From Actinomadura alba (GTDB lineage: Bacteria; Actinomycetota; Actinomycetes; Streptosporangiales; Streptosporangiaceae), in the NCBI RefSeq assembly GCF_014323705.1, contig NZ_JABVEC010000005.1:62001-126000 (forward strand): DNA of 64,000 nt, given 5' to 3'. The position numbers and the translations under genes were made by a program. The notes below the pieces were generated by a model. It searched no databases, was not told where the DNA came from, and saw nothing but the letters and a program-made list of their open reading frames with translations. Every line of letters begins with the position of its first letter. Position 1 is the stretch's first letter. This document shows, piece by piece, positions 36,586 to 43,275 of this stretch.

Positions 36586-37408
36586 CCCCTCGCCGGGCGG
36601 GAAGGGCGAGTTCTTCGAGGACCCTGGCGGGCTGCTCCTCGGCGAGGAAGTGCCCGCAGTCCTCGATCACCGTCCCGGTCACGTCCTCGGCGTAGTCGCG
36701 CCAGATCGCCACCGGGTCGAGGGTCTGCAGGAAGCTGTGCTCTCCCCAGAGGACCCGCACCGGCATCGTCAGCCGGCGCCCCGCGTCGTCTTCGTCGTGT
36801 TCGGCGTCGCCCGCGAACGCCGCGCGGTAGTCGGCGAAGCCGGCCCGTGCCGCGCCCACCGCCGAGAACGCCCGTACGTACTCCTCGACGTCCTCGTCCG
36901 GCAGTGGGATGTGCGCCCACTGCCGGATCATGTGACGCACGTAGGCGCCGATATCGATGAGCTCCGGCAGGTCCGGTTGCAGATGGAACAGCCAGTGCCA
37001 GGTGCGCTGGGCCAGGTCCGCGTCCATCCGGCGCCACATCTCCCGGGTCGGGATGATGTCCATGACGACGAGCCGCTCCACGTCGCCGGGGTGGTCGAGG
37101 GCCCAGCGGTGCGCGACCCGGGCGCCCCGGTCATGGCCGATCACGGTCGCTGAGCCGAACCCGAGAGAGCCCACCAGCCGGTGCACGTCGTCGGCCATCG
37201 TGCGCTTGTCGTACCCGCCGGCGGGTTTGTCGGTACGGCCGTACCCGCGCAAATCGGGTGCCACCACGGTGTGGTTCTCGCTCAGCGGTCCCATCAGGTG
37301 CCGCCAGCAGTGACCGGTCTGCGGCCAGCCGTGCAGAAGCACGATCAGTGGTCCTTCACCTGCCACGTGGTAGTACATCCGGATTCCGTTCACACGCGCG
37401 ATCGCCAT
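36569..37408 (-). CDS. Alpha/beta hydrolase, epoxide hydrolase-like
   Basis: 279 residues. The oxyanion motif is HGWPQT and the nucleophile is Asp93 in GHDRGA, which is the Asp-type of epoxide hydrolases and haloacid dehalogenases rather than Ser hydrolases; the His is in DCGHFLAEEQP. Soluble, probably cytosolic. Substrate unknown. It is divergent from the CGNR regulator across a 66-base gap holding a perfect palindrome, and its 3' end overlaps the thiolase gene. Confidence 0.9.
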   Translation of the reverse strand: MAIARVNGIRMYYHVAGEGPLIVLLHGWPQTGHCWRHLMGPLSENHTVVAPDLRGYGRTDKPAGGYDKRTMADDVHRLVGSLGFGSATVIGHDRGARVAHRWALDHPGDVERLVVMDIIPTREMWRRMDADLAQRTWHWLFHLQPDLPELIDIGAYVRHMIRQWAHIPLPDEDVEEYVRAFSAVGAARAGFADYRAAFAGDAEHDEDDAGRRLTMPVRVLWGEHSFLQTLDPVAIWRDYAEDVTGTVIEDCGHFLAEEQPARVLEELALPARRGVRRVR

Positions 37409-37427
37409 CTCTAACCCCTTCAGACGG

Positions 37428-37439
37428 TTAGGTACCTAA
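37428..37439. promoter_or_regulatory. Perfect 12-bp palindrome, candidate operator
   Basis: TTAGGTACCTAA is perfectly symmetrical and sits between the divergent hydrolase and CGNR regulator genes, with further CTAACC/GGTTAG half-sites at 37411 and 37452. The likely binder is the adjacent CGNR protein. It does not match the 19-bp DtxR/IdeR box spacing. Confidence 0.5.
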
Positions 37440-37474
37440 ACCCTATGATCTGGTTAGTGAAGGGAGCGCGCAAG

Positions 37475-38083
37475 ATGTCCGAAGGCTGGATCTGGGACGG
37501 CGGCCGGCCGGCCGTCGATCTGCTGAACACGTTGCGCGATCGGATGTCCGGTGGTCGCGAGACGCTGCGGACCTCTGCGGATCTGTCGGCCTGGCTGGCG
37601 GCGGCCGGCCTGTCGGGGGCCGGACCGGCGAAGGCCGGGCCGATGGCGGCCGGACAGGTGTCGGCACCGGTCCGGGCCACCGAGCGTGATCTTCTCTCGG
37701 CCCGCGAACTGCGCGCCGCCGTCGACACGGCCGCGTTCGCGGTCATCGAGGAGCGGCCCGTGCCGGCGGGCGCGGTGGCGACGATCAACGCGATGGCGTC
37801 CGGGGCCTCCCTGGCGCCGTCACTCGGCCTGGACGCGCACGGACGGCCGGTGCTCACGCGCAACGCGGCGGCGGCCGTGCCCACGGCGCTGGCCGGTATC
37901 GCGGTGGACGCGATCGGCCTGCTCACCGATGGCGAGCTCGCCCGGCTGCGGGTGTGCGCGGCCGACGACTGCGGTGTCCGGTTCGTCGACCGCTCACCCG
38001 CCCGCAATCGCCAGTGGTGCTCGATGCGCCGCTGCGGCAACCGAACGAAGGCACGCCGCCACTACGCCCGCGGACGCGACTGA
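37475..38083 (+). CDS. CGNR zinc-finger (ABATE domain) regulator
   Basis: About 202 residues. An N-terminal ABATE-type region (WDGGRPAVDLLNTLRDR) is followed by the C-terminal CGNR finger: CAADDCGVRFVDRS, then RQWCSMRRCGNRTKARRHYAR, with all four Cys. These are predicted stress-responsive DNA-binding proteins. The ATG at 37475 has AAGGGAG upstream; an in-frame ATG at 37445 would overlap the promoter. It probably controls the divergent hydrolase through the palindrome between them (inference). Confidence 0.88.
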   Translation: MSEGWIWDGGRPAVDLLNTLRDRMSGGRETLRTSADLSAWLAAAGLSGAGPAKAGPMAAGQVSAPVRATERDLLSARELRAAVDTAAFAVIEERPVPAGAVATINAMASGASLAPSLGLDAHGRPVLTRNAAAAVPTALAGIAVDAIGLLTDGELARLRVCAADDCGVRFVDRSPARNRQWCSMRRCGNRTKARRHYARGRD

Positions 38084-38139
38084 CCCGGGCCGGGCGGGCC
38101 GCTCGCCGGGGCGTACGTGCCCGGGCCGCCGGTGGTCGC

Positions 38140-39024
38140 TCAGCGGCCGGTGAACTCGGGTGACCGCTTCTCGAGGAAGGCGGTGATGCCCTCTTTGGCG
38201 TCCTCGGTCGCACCGACCACGACGAGCTGGCCGAGCAGGTGGGCGATCTGGTCGTCGAAGGGCAGCCCGTCGATGGCGAAGAACGCGTCCCGGCCGTGCC
38301 GCAACCCCACCGGGCTCTTCGCCGCGATGGTCCGCGCGAGTTCGTCCACTCGCGCGTCGAGCCGGTCGCGGGGTACCGCCTCGGTGACCAGCCCGACCTG
38401 GACGCCCTCCCGCGCACTGATCGTCTGACCGGTGTAGTACAGCTTGAACGCCTGCTTGGGTGCGACGTTGCGGTTGATGATCGCCATGATCATCATCGGC
38501 CAGAGGCCGACGTTGACCTCGGGAGTGCCGAGCTTGACGTCCTCGGCGGCGATCACGAGGTCGCAGGACGCGGCGAGGCCGAGCCCGCCGGCGATGGCGT
38601 GCCCGGCCAGCCGCGCGATGATCGGCTTGCCGAGGCGCGGGAAGGCGGTGAACAGCCGGTACGGCGCGCTGGCGCGAATGGCACCGGTGGCGGGGGCGGG
38701 CCCGTCCGCGCCGTCACCCGTGGGGGCGCCCGTGTCCTGCGCGTCCACTCCCGCGATCGAGCGGCCGGTGCCGTCCACCCCCGCGATCGAGCGGCCCGCG
38801 CGCCGTGCCCGGTCGGCGCCGCCGAGGTCGGCCCCGGCGCAGAAGGCCCGATCGCCGACGCCGGTGAGGACGATCACCCGTACCTCGTCGTCGGCCTTGG
38901 CCCGGCCGAACGCGTCGAGCAGCTCTTCGATCATGACGTCGTTCAGCGCGTTGCGGGCCTCCGGCCGGTTCAGCGTGATGTGCGCGATCCGGTCCCCGAC
39001 CTCGTAGACGATGGTCTCGTACAT
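38140..39024 (-). CDS. Enoyl-CoA hydratase/isomerase family protein
   Basis: 294 residues. Oxyanion-hole motifs AFCAGADL and GHAIAGGLGL and the catalytic-side Glu in GTPEVNVGLWP are intact. Between them is an insert of about 40 residues containing a 10-residue direct repeat (GRSIAGVD twice), matching a 24-base DNA repeat with period 30 (38743-38766 and 38773-38796). The ATG at 39024 has GAAGG 7 bases upstream, better than the GTG at 39030. It lies 9 bases after the acyl-CoA dehydrogenase on the same strand, so the two are co-transcribed beta-oxidation-type steps. Confidence 0.93.
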   Translation of the reverse strand: MYETIVYEVGDRIAHITLNRPEARNALNDVMIEELLDAFGRAKADDEVRVIVLTGVGDRAFCAGADLGGADRARRAGRSIAGVDGTGRSIAGVDAQDTGAPTGDGADGPAPATGAIRASAPYRLFTAFPRLGKPIIARLAGHAIAGGLGLAASCDLVIAAEDVKLGTPEVNVGLWPMMIMAIINRNVAPKQAFKLYYTGQTISAREGVQVGLVTEAVPRDRLDARVDELARTIAAKSPVGLRHGRDAFFAIDGLPFDDQIAHLLGQLVVVGATEDAKEGITAFLEKRSPEFTGR

Positions 39025-39033
39025 GCTCACCCT

Positions 39034-40956
39034 TCAGCCGATGGTGCGGTGCACGTCCTTTCGCTCCGCCGGTCCCGGCTCCACGTCGGCGATCCAGGGC
39101 CCGGGGATCGACGGGTCGAGCACACCCTCCTCCGCCCACGCATAATTGCCGTTCAGCAGCCGCTCGGCCAACCGGACGTCGATCGCGTCGGTGTTGCGCC
39201 AGAGCCCGTCGAAGAGCTCCTCGGCCCGGGTCCGAGCCTGCCGGCAGAACACGTCGGCCAGTTCGTACACCGAGCGCGCTCGCGTCGGGTCCTCGGCGGC
39301 GTCCTTGGCGGCGCGTACGCACACGGCGCTGATCGCGAAGAGCTCGGCGCCGATGTCGACCATCCGGCCGAGGAAGCCCTGTTTGCGCTCCAGCCGTCCC
39401 TGCCACCGGCTCGCCGCGTAGAAGATCGATCGGGCCAGCTTGCGAGAGGCGCGCTCGGCGTAGCGAAGGTGACCGGCGAGCGGGCCGAAGTCCGCGTAGG
39501 CCCCGGGTCGCTGGCCGGCGCCGACCACCAGGGTCGGGAGCCACTTGGCGTAGAACCCGCCGGCCTTGGCGACGGCGTGCGTCTTCTGCTGCCTGGTGGC
39601 CTCGGGATCGATGAGGTCGCCCGCAACGGACAGATGGGTGTCGACCGCCTCACGGGCGATGAGCAGCCGCATGATCTCCGAAGACCCCTCGAAGATCCGG
39701 TTGATGCGCAGATCGCGCAGGAGCTGCTCGGCGGGTACGCCGCGCTCGCCCCGGGCCGCCAGTGACTCCGCGGTCTCGTAGCCGCGCCCGCCGCGCACCT
39801 GCACCATCTCGTCGGCGATCCGGCAGGCCATCTCGGAGGCGTACAGCTTGGCCAGTGCCGCCTCGATGCGGATGTCGTTGCGCTCGTCGTCGGCGAGCTG
39901 GCTGGACAGGTCGACCATCGCCTCCAGGGCGTAGGAGGTCGCGGCGATGAACGAGAGCTTCTTGGCGATCGCCTCGTGCTTCCCGATCGGATGGCCCCAC
40001 TGCACCCGCGCCTTGGACCACTCGCGCGCGATCTTGGTCGACCACTTGGCCGCCGCCGCGCAGAAGGCGGGCAGTGCCAGCCGCCCGGTGTTCAGCGTGG
40101 TGAGGGCGATCTTGAGACCGGCGCCCTCCCTGCCGATGAGGTTGGCGGCGGGCACCCGTACGTCGTGGAACCGGGTGACGCCGTTCTCGATGCCCCGGAG
40201 CCCCATGAAGGCGTTGCGGTTCTCGACGGTGATGCCGGGCGCGTCGGCCTCGACGACGAACGCCGAGATCCCGCCCCGGTGGCCCTCCGAAGCGGGCACC
40301 CGGGCCATGACGACGAGCAGGTCGGCCACCACGCCGTTGGTCGTCCACAGCTTGACGCCGTTCAGCACGTACTCGCCGCCGTCGGGAGAAGGCACCGCCG
40401 TCGCGTGCAGCCGCGCCGGGTCGGATCCGACGTCCGGCTCGGTGAGCAGGAACGCGCTGATCTCCTTCGTGCAGCGGGGCAGGAAGGCGCGTTTCTGCTC
40501 CGGGGTACCGAACAGGTTGATCGGTTGCGGCACGCCGATCGACTGGTGGGCGGACAGCATCGCGCCCAGCGCCGCGCTGACCGAGCCGGCGAGCATGAGG
40601 GCGCGGTTGTAGTAGAAGTGCGTGAGGCCGAGCCCGCCGTACTCCTCGGGGATCTTCATGCCGAAGGCGCCGAGTTCCTTGAGGCCGCCGACGACGTCGT
40701 CGGGGATGCGCGCGTCGCGCTCGATGGCGATCGGGTCGATCTTGGTCGCGCAGAACTCCCGCAGCCGGGTGAGGAACTCCTCGCCCCTGCGGCGCGCCTC
40801 GTCGTCCGATCCGGGGTGCGGGTGGATCAGATCCAGCCGGAAGTCGCCCAGGAAGAGCTGCTTGCCGAAGCTGGGCCGCCGCCACTCGGTCTCGCGTGCC
40901 TCCTCGGCGACCTTGCGGGCGGTGCGTTCGTCGACGTGGGCGCTCTCTTGATTCAT
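39034..40956 (-). CDS. Acyl-CoA dehydrogenase (FadE-like, long form)
   Basis: 640 residues, the long VLCAD-like type with a C-terminal extension. Typical motifs: GLKELGAFGMKIPEEYGG, LTEPDVGSDPARL (FAD/substrate), WTTNG, and RGGRGYE near the catalytic region; IFEGSSEIMRLL closes the core. FAD-dependent alpha-beta oxidation of acyl-CoA. The ATG at 40956 has AGGAGGAG 7 bases upstream. Followed by enoyl-CoA hydratase and divergent from an IclR regulator, which probably controls it. Confidence 0.95.
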   Translation of the reverse strand: MNQESAHVDERTARKVAEEARETEWRRPSFGKQLFLGDFRLDLIHPHPGSDDEARRRGEEFLTRLREFCATKIDPIAIERDARIPDDVVGGLKELGAFGMKIPEEYGGLGLTHFYYNRALMLAGSVSAALGAMLSAHQSIGVPQPINLFGTPEQKRAFLPRCTKEISAFLLTEPDVGSDPARLHATAVPSPDGGEYVLNGVKLWTTNGVVADLLVVMARVPASEGHRGGISAFVVEADAPGITVENRNAFMGLRGIENGVTRFHDVRVPAANLIGREGAGLKIALTTLNTGRLALPAFCAAAAKWSTKIAREWSKARVQWGHPIGKHEAIAKKLSFIAATSYALEAMVDLSSQLADDERNDIRIEAALAKLYASEMACRIADEMVQVRGGRGYETAESLAARGERGVPAEQLLRDLRINRIFEGSSEIMRLLIAREAVDTHLSVAGDLIDPEATRQQKTHAVAKAGGFYAKWLPTLVVGAGQRPGAYADFGPLAGHLRYAERASRKLARSIFYAASRWQGRLERKQGFLGRMVDIGAELFAISAVCVRAAKDAAEDPTRARSVYELADVFCRQARTRAEELFDGLWRNTDAIDVRLAERLLNGNYAWAEEGVLDPSIPGPWIADVEPGPAERKDVHRTIG

Positions 40957-41008
40957 GTCGACTCCTCCTGCGGGGTGTCGCATGCTCCAGTAAGTTTCGC
41001 GTGAGTTA

Positions 41009-41020
41009 TACCCGTGGGTA
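41009..41020. promoter_or_regulatory. Short inverted repeat between the acyl-CoA dehydrogenase and iclR genes
   Basis: TACCC-GT-GGGTA (41009-41020) is a perfect 5-bp-arm inverted repeat in the 165-base divergent region. It is positioned about 50 bases upstream of the acyl-CoA dehydrogenase ATG, where an operator for the adjacent IclR protein would be expected. The link is inferred. Confidence 0.35.
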
Positions 41021-41121
41021 GCGTACGAATTCGGCGTCGCGCGCCACGGTTCGTGATGTCCTCGTGACCATTATCCGCAAAGGGCTTGACCGGGCCCGGC
41101 CGCAGGGCTTCCCTGTGCGTG

Positions 41122-41880
41122 ATGGAAGAGGGTCGCAAACCCACGTTGATCGCCTCGGTGCGACGAGCGCTGCATCTGATGGAGGCCGTGGCCTCGCACC
41201 CCGGTGGCGCGCCCGCCAAACAACTCGCCCGTGAGGCGAGGCTGCCGCTCGCGACCACCTATCACCTGCTCCGCACCCTCGCGTACGAGGGCTATGCCAA
41301 CCGGCTGGAGGACGGTCTGTGGGTGCTGGGGGACCGGCTCGAGGCACTGCACGGCCAGAGTCGCCCACAGGTGCTGCTGACCCGCATCCGGCCGACCCTG
41401 ACCGCTCTGCGTGACGAACTGGGGATGGCGTCGTACTTCGGGCTGCACGAGGACGGCGAGATCCGCGTCATCGACATCGCCGACGGTCCACGGACCCCTC
41501 GCGTCGATCTGTGGGTCGGCTTCGACGAGGCGGCGCACGCGACCGCGATCGGCAAGTGCGTGCTGGCCCACCTCGACGACCAGGCTCGCCAGGACTATCT
41601 CGCCAGGCACCCCCTGGTCGAGCTGACGCCCAACACGATCACCGATCCGCGCGAACTGGTCCGGCGGCTGCGGTTGTCCCCGGGGCACTCTCTCGACCGC
41701 GAGGAGTACGCGATCGGTACGGGCTGCGCGGCGGTTCCGGTCATCGACGCCTCGGGAACCGTGGTGGGAACGCTCGCGGTCTCGTGCCGTACGAGCAGGT
41801 TGCCGAAGATAGAGGCGTCGTTGCACAGGATGCGCGCGTCGGCGGCCCGCATTCAGCGGACACTGTCTCTCACGATATGA
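41122..41880 (+). CDS. IclR family transcriptional regulator
   Basis: 252 residues: winged helix at about 8-70 (IASVRRALHLMEAVAS, AREARLPLATTYHLLRTL), then an IclR effector domain (DELGMASYFGLHEDGEIRVIDI, HATAIGKCVLAHL, GCAAVPVIDASGTVVGTLAVS; shown by region). It likely senses a carboxylate metabolite. The start at ATG 41122 fits the family; an upstream GTG at 41086 is possible. It is divergent from the acyl-CoA dehydrogenase/enoyl-CoA hydratase pair. Confidence 0.92.
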   Translation: MEEGRKPTLIASVRRALHLMEAVASHPGGAPAKQLAREARLPLATTYHLLRTLAYEGYANRLEDGLWVLGDRLEALHGQSRPQVLLTRIRPTLTALRDELGMASYFGLHEDGEIRVIDIADGPRTPRVDLWVGFDEAAHATAIGKCVLAHLDDQARQDYLARHPLVELTPNTITDPRELVRRLRLSPGHSLDREEYAIGTGCAAVPVIDASGTVVGTLAVSCRTSRLPKIEASLHRMRASAARIQRTLSLTI

Positions 41881-41933
41881 AATCCTTACCTTCGAGGGAC
41901 TAGGAACTCCCGGCCGCGGCGACTCGCCTGTCA

Positions 41934-41950
41934 CCTGGGCGAAACCCGGG
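41934..41950 (+). terminator. Possible terminator after iclR
   Basis: CCTGGG and CCCGGG (41934-41939, 41945-41950) form a 6-bp stem with one G-T pair and a CGAAA loop, 54 bases after the iclR stop. No T-run follows. Confidence 0.3.
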
Positions 41951-42095
41951 ATGGGGTGTGATGGAAGCGGCGCCGATCGACCGGCGTTGCTTCAGCGGTC
42001 CCGGCTCCCGATAGTCTTGCCCGATGCCTGGCCGCGTCGGCAGACGGCCACACCCTCTCAGCAGTCCGAAGAGCGCACTCCAGCGAGCGGAACGT

Positions 42096-42929
42096 ATGCA
42101 GTCACCACCGAAGAAGAACCTTGTCGCCCGTAGCCTCGTCAAGCTTCTGGGCAGCCGCCCGCCGACCACCCCCACCGCGAGCGAGGGCGAGAGCATCCAG
42201 CCGGCCGCCGGGGACGTCGTGCAGCCGGCGGCCGGCGAAGGGGCGCTGGAGAACCATCTCGGTGGTGATGAGGCCCGCAACTACCGGCAGTACGAGTACG
42301 ACATGGTGGCCCCGCACGTCGGCCGGTCCCTGCTCGAGGTCGGCTCGGGCCTCGGGCACTTCTCGGAGCAGTTCGCCGGGCGGCTCGACTACCTCGTGGT
42401 CAGCGACAACGACCCGTACTGTGTCGGTGAGCTGCGCAAGCGCTACGGAACCGACGACGAGGTCGAGGTGCTCGACCTCGCGCTGCCCGCGGAAATCAAG
42501 ATCAAGCGCAAGGTCGACACCGTCGTCATGATGAACGTCCTTGAGCACATCAAGGACGACGTCCAGGCGCTCAAGGACCTGGCGTCCATCGTGGAGCCCG
42601 GCGGGCGCATCGTGATCTGGGTGCCCGGCTATATGCAGCTTTACGGCGACTTCGACCGCAAGGTCGGTCACGTCACCCGCTACACCCCGAAGACCCTCGA
42701 GGCGTCGGTCCGGGCCGCCGGGCTCGAACCCGGCGTGCTCAAGCCGATCAACTTCCTCGGCGGCATCGCGTGGTGGCTGGCCGTCCGGCGCGGCGGCGCC
42801 GGATACCCCGACCCCAGGCTGGTCAAGATCTACGACCGTACGGTGATCCCGACCACGCGGGCGATCGAGCGGGTGATCAAGCCCCCGTTCGGCCAGACGG
42901 TCTTCTGCGTCGCTCGCGTACCCGGCTGA
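42096..42929 (+). CDS. Class I SAM-dependent methyltransferase
   Basis: 277 residues. Motif I LLEVGSGLGHFSEQF, acidic residue in VVSDNDPY, motif II region VVMMNVLEHIKDDV, and EPGGRIVIWVPGY are all present. The N-terminal 45 residues are a basic then Pro/Thr-rich extension. A TTGCTT/TAGTCT pair (41987-41992, 42012-42017) puts a transcription start near an in-frame ATG at 42024, which would give 301 residues, but the intervening codons look non-coding, so I chose 42096. Substrate unknown; the EHI and long YxQLYGDFD region resemble glycan/lipid methyltransferases. Confidence 0.88.
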   Translation: MQSPPKKNLVARSLVKLLGSRPPTTPTASEGESIQPAAGDVVQPAAGEGALENHLGGDEARNYRQYEYDMVAPHVGRSLLEVGSGLGHFSEQFAGRLDYLVVSDNDPYCVGELRKRYGTDDEVEVLDLALPAEIKIKRKVDTVVMMNVLEHIKDDVQALKDLASIVEPGGRIVIWVPGYMQLYGDFDRKVGHVTRYTPKTLEASVRAAGLEPGVLKPINFLGGIAWWLAVRRGGAGYPDPRLVKIYDRTVIPTTRAIERVIKPPFGQTVFCVARVPG

Positions 42930-42978
42930 GCGCTGAGCACGGCGGCCGGCCACGCCACCAGCGGAAAGATAGGTAGCC

Positions 42979-43000
42979 GCATCGGGCATCGTCCCGATGC
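42979..43000. terminator. Hairpin between convergent genes
   Basis: GCATCGGG (42979-42986) and CCCGATGC (42993-43000) form a perfect 8-bp stem with a 6-base loop, 50 bases after the methyltransferase stop. Probably a terminator for the plus-strand gene. Confidence 0.5.
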
Positions 43001-43136
43001 CGGCGGCATGTCCGCGGGCCGAGACTTCGGAGTGGCCACACGGGTCACCGGCCGGTGCCGGCGACCAGAGGCGGCATACGTGCCGCGTCGATCGCCCCGC
43101 CGGACGCAGGCCCCCAGCACCCGTGCGGCCGACCGG

Positions 43137-43178
43137 TTCGGTGGCGGGAGCGTGGGAGGGGAGGCTCCTGCCACCGAA
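43137..43178. terminator. Long hairpin, likely bidirectional terminator
   Basis: A 15-bp stem (43137-43151 with 43164-43178, one G-T pair) encloses a 12-base loop. It lies between the convergent methyltransferase and LAL regulator genes. This 346-base gap (42930-43275) otherwise holds only a smaller hairpin and a 14-base tandem repeat; I see no gene in it. Confidence 0.6.
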
Positions 43179-43203
43179 TCCCCGTCCCGGGCTCCCCGTG
43201 GCC

Positions 43204-43260
43204 GACGTCCGTCCACCGGCGTCCGGTCACCGACGTCCGGTCACCGGCGTCCAGGTCACC
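43204..43260. repeat. Four 14-base tandem repeats
   Basis: Four near-identical units of the type GRCGTCCGGTCACC run from 43204 to 43260 (14, 14, 14 and 15 bases), alternating GACGTCC and GGCGTCC starts. They end 15 bases before the LAL regulator's stop codon, so they lie just downstream of that minus-strand gene. Confidence 0.88.
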
Positions 43261-43275
43261 ACGTGGGGGTGGCCC

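Noticed and set aside
37428..37439. Iron box for IdeR
   Set aside because: TTAGGTACCTAA shares half-site bases with the DtxR/IdeR box but lacks the 19-bp spacing; the neighbouring CGNR regulator is a better candidate.
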